Assembly: GCF_024346995.1 (NCBI RefSeq)
Contig: NZ_AP024887.1
Coordinates: 1,674,001 to 1,738,000 of the forward strand
Length of the DNA: 64,000 nt
Direction of reading: 5' to 3'
Origin: Vibrio palustris
GTDB lineage: Bacteria; Pseudomonadota; Gammaproteobacteria; Enterobacterales; Vibrionaceae
The notes below the pieces were generated by a model. That model was not told the origin of the DNA. It was given only the letters and a program-made list of their open reading frames with translations, and did no database searches. Shown here piece by piece: positions 28,115 through 36,318 of this stretch. Position numbers and translations under genes: made by a program. The number at the start of each line of letters is the position of its first letter. Within the stretch, counting starts at the first letter, position 1.

Positions 28115-28148
28115 CAAAAAAAAAAACCACACAGTAAACTGTGTGGTT
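28115..28148 (-). terminator. Strong leftward terminator between fadL and fadI
   Basis: A perfect 10-bp stem with a TAAA-type loop is followed on the minus strand by a run of about 11 T. It lies about 150 nt upstream of fadI and no recognised leftward gene precedes it. Confidence 0.8.
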
Positions 28149-28300
28149 GCAATGAAACAATTAACTCGCGTTAACTAAAGTAATCAGAGAACTGATTAGG
28201 GAGAAAGTAAAGTCAGCCTTCAAAGGAAAGGTCATCTTGCTCACACGTTACTCTTTCGACTAACGAGATGACGAACATCAATATAGCGCATTCAACAAAA
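28125..28300 (-). ncRNA. Candidate small RNA or fadI leader, terminator-ended
   Basis: The leftward strand carries two inverted repeats in a row and then a strong intrinsic terminator. The first is TAATCAG-TTCT-CTGATTA (28182-28199). The second is TTAAC and GTTAA around 28161-28174. The terminator is a perfect 10-bp stem AACCACACAG (28125-28134) with CTGTGTGGTT, followed by 11 T. The right end is not known; 28300 is a guess from the AT-rich promoter-like DNA around 28280-28320. It could be a free small RNA or an attenuated leader of fadIJ. Confidence 0.45.
28161..28235 (-). CDS. Possible 24-residue ORF in the fadI leader
   Basis: On the minus strand an ATG at 28235 opens a frame for 24 residues, MTFPLKADF then a hydrophobic stretch ending VNAS, with TAA at 28161-28163. 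The stop falls just before the terminator hairpin. No clear ribosome site is present. It may be a leader peptide, a small membrane peptide, or chance. Confidence 0.25.
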   Translation of the reverse strand: MTFPLKADFTFSLISSLITLVNAS

Positions 28301-28555
28301 TAAAATTTGTAACAGATCAATTTTGTTGCAGTTAAACCCCATATAACACGGGTGGTTGATACAGAACCAGTCCTTACGAAGATTTTAGCACGATTAAAAA
28401 CCATTAACTATCTGATTTTTATGTTAAAAATAGAATTATTGTCGTGTAAGACATTTTTCCAACTCTAAATAGAGTCATTACTCTAAATAATGCATATTTC
28501 CTGCATATTTACGTTTGTTCACGCTAATTTCTCACAAAATGTCACCTATTTTTGC

Positions 28556-28572
28556 AATGGTCGGATTTGTAT
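28556..28572 (+). promoter_or_regulatory. Candidate FadR operator before fadL
   Basis: AATGGTCGGATTTGTAT fits the FadR consensus AACTGGTCNGACNTGTT with the core TGGTC and TTTGT intact and about three mismatches. It lies about 90-105 nt upstream of the fadL ATG, next to AT-rich promoter-like DNA. FadR control of fad genes is established in Vibrio and E. coli; this particular site is inferred. Confidence 0.45.
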
Positions 28573-28659
28573 CTTATACACTAGCCACTAGTATCAGCGC
28601 GAAATTGAGTATTAACTCAAAATAATGCCCTATAGAGGCAGACTTGTAGGATAAATAAA

Positions 28660-29931
28660 ATGAAAAAGACTCGCTTGTATCAAAAAACGTTGCTCGCAGT
28701 GGCCGTCGGCCTTGTGACTCAACAAGCATCCGCAGCCGGTTTCCAATTGAATGCACAATCCGCTACTGGCCTCGGTCGGGCATTTGCTGGTGATGCAGTG
28801 ATCGCCGATAATGCCTCATCCATGGCTCGTAACCCAGCCACCATGGCATTATTTGATCACACTGCAATGTCTCTTGGGGTTGAAACCATCAAGACACTGA
28901 TTGATGTGAACGAAGCAACCTATAACGGGGTTGCACCTGTTGATGACGTCGATGATGTCGGTAGCACCTCTGTCGCGCCAAACTTGCATTTAATTGTGCC
29001 AGTTAATGATAAGTTTGCTTGGGGTATCAATGCCTACACCAACTTTGGCACGAAGACCGAATTTGCTGATGACTATATTGCATCAGAATATGGAGGCAAA
29101 ACCGATCTTAAAAGCATCAACTTAGGTTTAGCCGGTTCGTACCGTTTAAATCAAGAATGGAGTTTCGGCGCGGGCATCGATATTTTGTATGGTCAAGGCA
29201 CGATGCAGCGCTATGCAAGTAACACGTTAGCTCAAGCTAGTTCAGCGCAACTGGGCACCACCATTCCGGCAGGAACGGCATTAGTCGATGTTGATAAAGC
29301 CGATGGCTGGGCCGTTGGATTTAACGTCGGTACGGTATACGAATTAGATGAAAATAACCGTTTCGGTTTTGCTTACCACTATAGCCCTAAATTTTCAGCA
29401 AAAGACGATTACGGCCAAGAAATTACGCTACCACTGCCCGACATTGCCGAGTTTTCCGGTTTTCATAAAATCAAAAACACCAAGTTCGCGGTGCATTACA
29501 GCGTGCAGTGGATTGGTTGGGATTCGTTTGACAATATCGACTTTGATGACTTAGATGCGTCGCAATCTCCAATTGTGAGTGCAACATCTGGCAGCAACTA
29601 CAAAAAACCATACCAATGGCAAGATGGCTGGCACTACGCGATTGGCGGCACCTATTACATGACAAAAGCCGTCACCTTACGTGCTGGTTACATGTACGAT
29701 ACCAGTGCTCAAGATAAACTGACGTCGATTTCAGTCCCTGATTCGGATCGCCAATGGTTCTCTGCAGGTATTGGGTATAAACTGTCGAAACAGTCAACTA
29801 TCGACTTTGGCGCGACGTATCTGTTAGGCGAAAAAGTGGACGTGACCGAAAATGGTGCGGGAACAACTTTAACGGCAACCACGAAAGCCGATGCTATCTT
29901 ATTGGGTCTCCAATATAGCCATACTTTTTAA
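28660..29931 (+). CDS. fadL: Outer-membrane long-chain fatty acid transporter FadL
   Basis: An OmpP1/FadL/TodX beta-barrel of 423 residues. The signal peptide ends at about residue 25 (QQASA), before AGFQLNAQSATGLGRAFAGDA, the typical plug-domain start. NPATMALF follows near residue 58. Aromatic-rich beta strands continue to the C-terminal LLGLQYSHTF with Phe last, as for barrel insertion. The neighbouring fadIJ genes degrade the imported fatty acids. A candidate FadR site lies upstream and a terminator follows. Confidence 0.94.
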   Translation: MKKTRLYQKTLLAVAVGLVTQQASAAGFQLNAQSATGLGRAFAGDAVIADNASSMARNPATMALFDHTAMSLGVETIKTLIDVNEATYNGVAPVDDVDDVGSTSVAPNLHLIVPVNDKFAWGINAYTNFGTKTEFADDYIASEYGGKTDLKSINLGLAGSYRLNQEWSFGAGIDILYGQGTMQRYASNTLAQASSAQLGTTIPAGTALVDVDKADGWAVGFNVGTVYELDENNRFGFAYHYSPKFSAKDDYGQEITLPLPDIAEFSGFHKIKNTKFAVHYSVQWIGWDSFDNIDFDDLDASQSPIVSATSGSNYKKPYQWQDGWHYAIGGTYYMTKAVTLRAGYMYDTSAQDKLTSISVPDSDRQWFSAGIGYKLSKQSTIDFGATYLLGEKVDVTENGAGTTLTATTKADAILLGLQYSHTF

Positions 29932-29971
29932 ACGATAGAAATGTGTTGGCAAATACAGCCTATGGATCATC

Positions 29972-29998
29972 AAAAGAGCCGCGTCGCGGCTCTTTTTT
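29972..29998 (+). terminator. fadL terminator
   Basis: AAAAGAGCCGC and GCGGCTCTTTT pair around GTC and are followed by T. Confidence 0.9.
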
Positions 29999-30087
29999 AT
30001 GCAAACAGGGTTGATGTACTGTTCGCATGTACCTGTACTGGCAACCTTTTATAGTATGGGTGTCTTGTTTATTGTTGTTTATTAGGT

Positions 30088-30106
30088 CTTCGCGCCTTTT
30101 GCGAAG
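30088..30106 (-). terminator. Weak hairpin after the ATPase-peptidase gene
   Basis: CTTCGC and GCGAAG pair around a 7-nt loop, about 35 nt after the leftward stop at 30140. No T run follows, so it is a doubtful terminator. Confidence 0.3.
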
Positions 30107-30139
30107 GTACGGTGGAATGATTGGTTGGACATCATTATG

Positions 30140-31675
30140 TCATCTTGAAGGATTACCGAACAACCTACTCCAGAACCCCGCCTTCTTCGCGGGACTAGGG
30201 TCGTGTCTCGCAGCCTGTGGGTGCTGTGATGCGGCCTGGATTTCAACGACTTGAGTTTTTGTCGACTCTTGCGGCAATTGGGTATCGGCGGAAGCTATGC
30301 GTAGAGCCTTAGACGCGACCATCCCGAGAAGCGAGGTCAACTCGTGCTCGAAACCGATAGTGACGTCGGTTTCGCCGCTTCGGGCATGAGCGATCTCGTG
30401 AAGCAAGGTGGATGCATAGCTCTCGACAGAAGCGAGTTCGCTACGCTTGATGATGATTTCCGTGCCAGTCCAAAGGCCGCTGGCCTCCGAGAAGCTTCCG
30501 GTCTCGGGGCGCATAATCTCCGAGATCTTTACCGATTGAACCCTCGAAGGAAGTCCACCGACAAGATCTGCTAGCCTTCCGGTCATGTCGAATACCCATC
30601 TTTCGGCCTGCATAAGCTTTTCGGGCGGGACGAATTTGAATTCGAAGCAATCATTCCACTCAGAAATGAAATTACCCAAATCCTGTATCGTGTTACCTTT
30701 CGTATCGACCTGTCCCGACAGCTTTTCTTTGACAGTGCTCGGTATCGTAATAATCTGCCGCCCGTTCACCCGAGCCTCTTCGACGAAACGCGGGGCATTC
30801 ATCATCTCCTCATCCGTTAGAAACAGTACATTTCCAGATGCGTTGGTGATCTTCGACGCATGTACGGAGACATCCGTCCATTTCATTTCGTCATGCAGCG
30901 TGCCGCTCCCGAAGTTGCCGAGATCATCGACTAAGGCTCTGGCAACTGCTTCCGAAGAAGAAGCGAGCAGGACGGACTTCACTCGGTCCGAGTAGGCGGT
31001 TCTCCCGACATTCGTCCTTTCGCGATTGAGAGCTTTCTTGATAACGGCCGTCAGCGAAGTGATGTTGTAGGAGAACAAGAAATTCTCCTCTTCGGCTACG
31101 CGGATGCCATTGATGTAAATAAAGGAGACCTTACCCGCCTTCTGCAGGACTTCTCCATATTGAGTTTTTTCTAGGTTTTCGTCACCGGAGAAACACAGGA
31201 ACAGACACTTCGCCTGCTCGACGTCCTCAACAGAACAACCTTTCAAGATGAATTCAGTTCCGACGAATGTCGGATCGGACGGTTCGGAGATGCAGGCGTG
31301 CAGCGTGATAACATCAGAGAAATCATGCTTCTCAGAGCGATCGAAGGAGACATCGCAGAACTTAGAGCGGATACGGGTCTCGATGCCCACTCGGTCGAAT
31401 GTAGCCAGAGCGTCCTTCAAGCCTACGCCGAACTTTCCGATGAGACCGGGATGATCGAGCTTTTCCTGATTCTCGTTCATCGTGAAGTGCTCGTGGCGGA
31501 GGCCACGGCCAAAGTCCCTGATGCACCAATTACCGTCGCCGTCGCGGGAGATGGTAATTTCCCGCGTGCCAGTCAATATTTGCTCGTCGAGCGCGTTTGC
31601 AATGATTTCCCGAATGGCATGGTATGCATCCCAGTTTTCAAGCATCCGCTCGATGTTCAGGTCAAATTTCTTCAT
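30140..31675 (-). CDS. GHKL ATPase with C-terminal HExxH peptidase motif
   Basis: I do not recognise a named family. From the ATG at 31675 the protein has 511 residues. The N-terminal third is a GHKL (Hsp90/MutL/gyrase type) ATPase: E23, N27 and D30 in the N-box (REIIANALDE), DFGRG at 54-58, and GKFGVGLK at 80-87. The middle is unassigned. HEIAH at 426-430 is a zinc-peptidase motif, with Glu 443 or 445 (GFEHEL) as a candidate third ligand. The last 15 residues are basic and aromatic. An earlier start at 31732 is possible. GC and codon choice look higher and different from the neighbours, and the gene sits alone between fadL and a phosphatase gene. Confidence 0.8.
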   Translation of the reverse strand: MKKFDLNIERMLENWDAYHAIREIIANALDEQILTGTREITISRDGDGNWCIRDFGRGLRHEHFTMNENQEKLDHPGLIGKFGVGLKDALATFDRVGIETRIRSKFCDVSFDRSEKHDFSDVITLHACISEPSDPTFVGTEFILKGCSVEDVEQAKCLFLCFSGDENLEKTQYGEVLQKAGKVSFIYINGIRVAEEENFLFSYNITSLTAVIKKALNRERTNVGRTAYSDRVKSVLLASSSEAVARALVDDLGNFGSGTLHDEMKWTDVSVHASKITNASGNVLFLTDEEMMNAPRFVEEARVNGRQIITIPSTVKEKLSGQVDTKGNTIQDLGNFISEWNDCFEFKFVPPEKLMQAERWVFDMTGRLADLVGGLPSRVQSVKISEIMRPETGSFSEASGLWTGTEIIIKRSELASVESYASTLLHEIAHARSGETDVTIGFEHELTSLLGMVASKALRIASADTQLPQESTKTQVVEIQAASQHPQAARHDPSPAKKAGFWSRLFGNPSR

Positions 31676-31729
31676 TGCCACATTCACTCCGCTTCGATTT
31701 CGCTTGATGCCCAACATTTTAATAGTGCA

Positions 31730-31847
31730 CATGCGCGTTTAAACCGAGCTTGAGAGTTCAAAAAAATAAACTCTAAGTATCTGTTTTAAAAGCATTTTTC
31801 AGGGTTACCCCAAAGCAAGTCAAAATACCAATTCGAGCATGCGCGTT
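31730..31847. repeat. Direct repeat CATGCGCGTT upstream of the ATPase gene
   Basis: CATGCGCGTT occurs at 31730-31739 and again at 31838-31847, 108 bp apart, both in the promoter-side flank of the ATPase-peptidase gene. They could be operator copies or traces of an insertion. No third copy was found left of the gene. Confidence 0.4.
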
Positions 31848-31971
31848 ATATCATTTTTCCACAGCACGTTATTCTGGCTGATAAAATGGTTAACGATTGA
31901 TCTTAATACACTTTCATTGACACAACTATGACAAACTAAGCAAAAAAACACTACTCAGGTCATAAAAACAG

Positions 31972-31996
31972 GCATCCAATATGCAATTGAGGATGC
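31972..31996 (-). terminator. Probable terminator of the phosphatase gene
   Basis: GCATCC and GGATGC flank a 13-nt loop directly after the stop codon; CTGTTTTTATG follows on the minus strand. Confidence 0.45.
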
Positions 31997-32470
31997 TCAT
32001 GTGGTTTGCATAGCTGGCAAACGTAATTGCGCTGCTTGCTCGAGTAAATCAAGGACATAATCAAAACCGTCGCTTCCACCGTAATAGGGATCTGGAATTT
32101 CATCCGTTTCAAGGCCGAGGCCGGCTAACAGTAATTGAATTTTATAACGGTACTGCGGCGGGCACATGGCGGTGAGATCCGCCACATTTTGCGTATCGGC
32201 GGCAAAAATATAATCAAAGCGGGCAAAGTCTTGCAACGCAACGGGGCGTGAGCGCATGTGCTCAAAAGAGTAACCGCGTTGCTCACCGGCCGCTCTCGCT
32301 CGCGGATCCGGTTTTTCTCCCTCATGAAAACCAAGTGTGCCTGCAGAATCAATATCGATGTTGATGCCGAGTCTTTGCGCTTGGTATTGAAACACCGCTT
32401 GCGCTGTTGGCGAACGACAGATATTGCCCATGCAAACCATGAGTACTTTTACTGGTGGTTCAATCGTCAT
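31997..32470 (-). CDS. Low-molecular-weight protein-tyrosine phosphatase
   Basis: An arsenate reductase-like tyrosine phosphatase of 157 residues. The catalytic loop is VCMGNICRSP (the C(X)5R motif) near residue 12, and the general acid Asp lies in EIPDPYYGG near residue 125. The remaining family signs (SAGTLGFHEGEKPDPRA; RPVALQDFARFDYIFAAD) are present. No polysaccharide kinase or export gene is next to it, so the substrate is not implied by context. Confidence 0.93.
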   Translation of the reverse strand: MTIEPPVKVLMVCMGNICRSPTAQAVFQYQAQRLGINIDIDSAGTLGFHEGEKPDPRARAAGEQRGYSFEHMRSRPVALQDFARFDYIFAADTQNVADLTAMCPPQYRYKIQLLLAGLGLETDEIPDPYYGGSDGFDYVLDLLEQAAQLRLPAMQTT

Positions 32471-32621
32471 CGCTTTCTCCTAGCCTAATGGAACCTATAC
32501 ACTCTGTCGCATAATGTGCTGCTTTGCAACGGTACGATATTATCAAGTTTGTCGTATTCAGTGATTACGCATTATCGTATGATAATCACCATCGTTCATC
32601 GCGACAGCAATAGGATTAATC

Positions 32622-33215
32622 ATGTCAGATCAACAAAGACATCAAGCACGACAACAAAAAGTTAAAGAAAACGTTGATGCGAAAATTGCGTCAGCGCAAC
32701 AGGAAAAGGGATTACTACTGGTAGTCACAGGCAATGGAAAAGGCAAATCTACGTCTGGCTTTGGCACCATAACGCGCGCTATCGGGCACGAGCAGAAATG
32801 TGCAGTCGCCCAATTTGTAAAAGGAACTTGGGATAATGGCGAACGTAATGTGTTGGAAAAGCTTGGCGTTGAGTTTCAAGTCATGGCGACTGGCTTTACA
32901 TGGGAAACGCAAAACAAACAAACCGATACCGACGCAGCGCAAGCGGTGTGGAAAGAATGTTTGCGCATGCTGCAAGATCCCTCATTACACGTCCTGCTGT
33001 TTGATGAAATCACCTATATGATTAACTTTGGCTACATTGATCTCGATGAGGTGATCGACGCGCTACAACAGCGCCCGCCAATGCAATCTGTGATTATCAC
33101 CGGGCGAGGCGCACACCGCCGCTTAATAGAGCTTGCAGATACCGTATCGGAAGTTAAAAACACCAAGCATGCTTTTGATTCTGGTATCAAAGCGCTTAAA
33201 GGCGTTGATTGGTAA
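32622..33215 (+). CDS. btuR: Corrinoid adenosyltransferase BtuR/CobO
   Basis: Transfers adenosine from ATP to cob(I)alamin to make adenosylcobalamin. The P-loop GNGKGKST is at residues 37-44. FVKGTWDNGERNVLE and LLFDEITYMINFGYIDLDEVIDAL match the family. The 197 residues match E. coli BtuR. It stands alone with its own terminator. I did not see a cobalamin riboswitch in the 150 bp upstream. Confidence 0.95.
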   Translation: MSDQQRHQARQQKVKENVDAKIASAQQEKGLLLVVTGNGKGKSTSGFGTITRAIGHEQKCAVAQFVKGTWDNGERNVLEKLGVEFQVMATGFTWETQNKQTDTDAAQAVWKECLRMLQDPSLHVLLFDEITYMINFGYIDLDEVIDALQQRPPMQSVIITGRGAHRRLIELADTVSEVKNTKHAFDSGIKALKGVDW

Positions 33216-33221
33216 TAACAA

Positions 33222-33256
33222 AAAAGCCTCATGCAATAGAATGGCATGAGGCTTTT
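33222..33256 (+). terminator. Terminator between btuR and asmA
   Basis: AAAAGCCTCATGC and GCATGAGGCTTTT form a long perfect stem around a 9-nt loop. It can serve both converging genes. Confidence 0.9.
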
Positions 33257-33282
33257 ATAAACATGACGATGAAAATGGCTCG

Positions 33283-35403
33283 TTAGTTAAACAGGCCTTT
33301 AATCAAGCCATTAACGGCTTTTTTGGTTCTCTCGTCTTTGATTTTACCATCGAGTTTTTCTAAACCGCGATCGACTTCCTTACGCGCTTTCTGTTTCAAC
33401 ACATCGTCAAACACTAATTTGAATTTAGGCTTCGCCCACTGACCGTGAATATTAAGTGGGATAGTGACATCACGCAGTTCGTCAATACTCTTTCCACCCT
33501 GCCCTTTAAGGCTAGAAACCAGCGAAGTACGCACTAACATATCCATCGTTTCTTCTAAATAGTTAGCACTGCCTTCCCCCTGAATACGCAATAGAGGTGA
33601 CTGTAAATGTAAGCTGGTTACATTGGCAACACCTTGATCTAATTTAACTTTAGCCGTTAAAGAACTGAAATCAGTTTTCTGCGGCGCATCATCTTCAACC
33701 TTTTGTCCTTTCAGTTTGGCATAAGTTGTACGAATCAACTGCGCGACATTGACCCCGTTAATCGAACCATCTTTAAAAGCCATATCCAAAGAGCCTTCAA
33801 GATTAGGCTTAAGTATCTCCGGTGTAAGGCCTGCGCCCTGTACGGAAAAATCGGCATTCATATTACCTGCCAGCCACTGCTTCTTCGTGAGATCTTTTAG
33901 TAGAGGCAATGCCTCAACATGTTTAATGGTCCCGCTTGCTTTGTACGTCGCGGGTAAATCATTGCCATCCAGTGTCGCTTTAGCATTCACATGACCGTCA
34001 TACAAATCCGCATCAAAGTGGTTGAGTAAGACCTTACCTTGGTGAATCGCCATGTTAATATCAACATTATGTAGTTTCGCATTGGCGGCTTTAAACTGCT
34101 TCATCTTCACAGAGCCGCTCACATCTAAACCACTTAACGCACTGAGATCCGGCTCCGCCGCTTTTTGGTCAATTAACGATTGATCGTGGGTTTTCGCTGG
34201 TACCGTTTTCGGTTTTGCTTGAGACTGAGCCTCTGGAGACACTAAAAACGGATCCAAATCCACATTATCGCTGGATAAAGAAAAGGTAATTTTAGGGATC
34301 TCATCTAACTTGGCGTTGACTTTACCTTGCCATTGCATCTCATTGATGTCTAAGGTATCAAGATTAAGCTTTGCTTGCTTCTTACCAAGGTCATAACTAC
34401 CCTTTGCGGCTAATTGCAGTTTGAGTGGCGCATTAGGTACACTTTTACCATCAAGCTGAGTATTCACATTAAATTGTGTCAAACTAATATGATTCAATGC
34501 CTCATCAATCGTCATCGATGCTTGTCCATCGGCCGACAATGCCATGTCATTGGCCTTACCAGACACCTGATACTTGATAAGATTTTCCTTCGTGAGGCTA
34601 AGCGATTCTGCCGTCACCTCTGCCTGCTTAATTTGTACTTGCTTGTCGCTGTAGCTGGCCTTGATTGACATATCACGTAACGTGCTATCTTGCCAAGGAT
34701 TAGACACATTCAGTTCCGTGGTGCCAGAGACCGCAAAGGTCTGTTGATTATGTGAGCCTTTGGCACCAAAGGTGACATTCGACCATTGGTTAACCGCAAA
34801 GTTATCAAGGCTGAGTTGTAAGTCATAGAGTTTAGTAAACGTCTTCGTTTGTTGGTCTTGGATATCCAACACCCCATTAACGATATCCACACCTTGTACC
34901 GATAGCTCCCAAGGTTGCGACGAATCATCGGTTTTAACCGTGTCTGACGGCTCTTCTTTTGCTTGAGATGGGGTTGATTTAGATTTAGTTGCTTGAGAGC
35001 TGGCCGATTCTGGCGCTTTAAAACTATCCAGATTCGATTGACCATTCTTCAATGTCTCAAGGTGTACTTCGGCTCCTTCCAAGCGTACATTGCCAATATT
35101 AAGCTCATGATCAAGCAAGCCAAAGAGTGAGACATCAATGCCTACTTCATCAACTTTAAACATATTGGCAGAAGAATACCCTTGCGGGTTCTTTAATTCG
35201 GTTTGCCCCAATTGAAAACCAATCGATGGAAAAAACTGCCAGCTAATATCGCCTGTAATAACGAGATCTAGCCCTGTTTTATCTTTCACTTGGTTGACAA
35301 TTAATGGCTTAAATTGGTTGGGATTAACAAAAATCACTAACACGATCACGCAACTAACGAGGATGGCTAATAGCGTACCGAGTAAGATAGAAAGCTTCTT
35401 CAT
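33283..35403 (-). CDS. asmA: AsmA-family membrane protein
   Basis: A 706-residue AsmA-like protein with one N-terminal membrane anchor (MKKLSILLGTLLAILVSCVIVLVIF) and a large periplasmic part. AsmA relatives are thought to help move phospholipids or affect outer-membrane assembly. Family blocks are visible: NQVKDKTGLDLVITGDISWQFFPSIGFQLG near residue 35, and the C-terminal LRIQGEGSANYLEETMDMLVRTSL then DVTIPLNIHGQWAKPKF. A Lys/Ser/Thr/Gln-rich spacer near 130-160 is low in complexity. The ATG at 35403 starts the anchor directly; the longer frame adds an unlikely leader. Confidence 0.9.
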   Translation of the reverse strand: MKKLSILLGTLLAILVSCVIVLVIFVNPNQFKPLIVNQVKDKTGLDLVITGDISWQFFPSIGFQLGQTELKNPQGYSSANMFKVDEVGIDVSLFGLLDHELNIGNVRLEGAEVHLETLKNGQSNLDSFKAPESASSQATKSKSTPSQAKEEPSDTVKTDDSSQPWELSVQGVDIVNGVLDIQDQQTKTFTKLYDLQLSLDNFAVNQWSNVTFGAKGSHNQQTFAVSGTTELNVSNPWQDSTLRDMSIKASYSDKQVQIKQAEVTAESLSLTKENLIKYQVSGKANDMALSADGQASMTIDEALNHISLTQFNVNTQLDGKSVPNAPLKLQLAAKGSYDLGKKQAKLNLDTLDINEMQWQGKVNAKLDEIPKITFSLSSDNVDLDPFLVSPEAQSQAKPKTVPAKTHDQSLIDQKAAEPDLSALSGLDVSGSVKMKQFKAANAKLHNVDINMAIHQGKVLLNHFDADLYDGHVNAKATLDGNDLPATYKASGTIKHVEALPLLKDLTKKQWLAGNMNADFSVQGAGLTPEILKPNLEGSLDMAFKDGSINGVNVAQLIRTTYAKLKGQKVEDDAPQKTDFSSLTAKVKLDQGVANVTSLHLQSPLLRIQGEGSANYLEETMDMLVRTSLVSSLKGQGGKSIDELRDVTIPLNIHGQWAKPKFKLVFDDVLKQKARKEVDRGLEKLDGKIKDERTKKAVNGLIKGLFN

Positions 35404-35421
35404 CTCGGGGTTCCTTGCGGT

Positions 35422-35448
35422 AAAAAAAAGTGGCACATCAGTGCCACT
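35422..35448 (-). terminator. Terminator after udk
   Basis: AGTGGCAC and GTGCCACT pair around four bases and are followed on the minus strand by eight T. It separates udk from asmA, so asmA likely needs read-through or its own promoter. Confidence 0.85.
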
Positions 35449-35493
35449 TATCTTAGTCAATGTTTCTAACTCTATGCCATTATTCAGTAAAAA

Positions 35494-36135
35494 TTATGAT
35501 TTTAAAAGTTTAGAAATATGTGCTTTTAGGACATCAATGGCAATTCGGTTCTTACCACCACGCGGAACAATAATATCCGCATGCTGTTTGGACGGCTCAA
35601 TAAACTGTAAGAACATCGGACGTACGGTTTTTTGGTATTGATTTAATACCGATTCCATCGTACGACCACGCTCTTCCACGTCACGCTTCACACGGCGCAA
35701 TAGACAGATATCTAAAGGTGTATCCATAAAGACACTCGCGTGCATTAAGTTACGTAGACGGGGTTCAGTCAGTAATAGAATACCTTCCAAAATGATGACT
35801 TTCTTTGGAGTCATGCGCGTCGTTTGTTCTGTTCGGGTATGCTCACTGTAGCTATACTCAGGAACATCAACCGCTTCGCCACGCTCCAATTGTTCTAAAT
35901 GCTCGCATAACAATTCATGATCCAACGCACTAGGATGGTCATAATTTGTTTTTACACGTTCTTCCATACTAAGATGACTCTGATCTTTGTAGTAGCAATC
36001 TTCCGTAATCACCCCAATTTGGTTATCGCCAACTTTTGCACGAAGTTCTTTGTAGACAGTACTTGCGATCAAACTCTTTCCAGAGGCAGAAGCGCCAGCG
36101 ATACCAATGATGACGCATTGATTATAATCAGACAT
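35494..36135 (-). CDS. udk: Uridine kinase
   Basis: Phosphorylates uridine and cytidine with GTP or ATP. The P-loop GASASGKS is at residues 14-21. [55 protein letters not shown] and [13 protein letters not shown] are uridine-kinase blocks. The 213 residues match E. coli Udk. It is upstream of asmA, which follows the same direction. Confidence 0.96.
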   Translation of the reverse strand: MSDYNQCVIIGIAGASASGKSLIASTVYKELRAKVGDNQIGVITEDCYYKDQSHLSMEERVKTNYDHPSALDHELLCEHLEQLERGEAVDVPEYSYSEHTRTEQTTRMTPKKVIILEGILLLTEPRLRNLMHASVFMDTPLDICLLRRVKRDVEERGRTMESVLNQYQKTVRPMFLQFIEPSKQHADIIVPRGGKNRIAIDVLKAHISKLLKS

Positions 36136-36318
36136 GTATTAGCACCCGATACGTGATAGATGTGAGGATTTAGGTAAACCGCCTGATTATAGGGAGAACA
36201 GGCCAGTTATACTAGATTCTAACAGGGAAAATGCAGCGTAAATAGACTGTTTGATTAACAAAGCAGCAGAGATAACGATTACATTATCCCTGCATCAAGC
36301 TTTATTCGATTGAATCGC

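Noticed and set aside
28340..28372. Second FadR site upstream of fadIJ
   Set aside because: ACTGGTTC on the minus strand matches one half only; the other half does not fit.
28213..28404. 63-codon minus-strand ORF in the fadL-fadI gap
   Set aside because: It has no ribosome site, a frame different from the short leader ORF, and an unlikely composition.
31298..31753. 151-codon ORF on the plus strand against the ATPase-peptidase gene
   Set aside because: It is a shadow frame in GC-rich coding DNA; the minus-strand protein carries clear GHKL motifs and this one does not.
30001..31996. Insertion sequence or prophage around the ATPase gene
   Set aside because: There is no transposase, integrase or terminal inverted repeat; only a single foreign-looking gene is seen.
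32471..32621. Cobalamin riboswitch upstream of btuR
   Set aside because: I saw no B12-box-like segment in this short gap.
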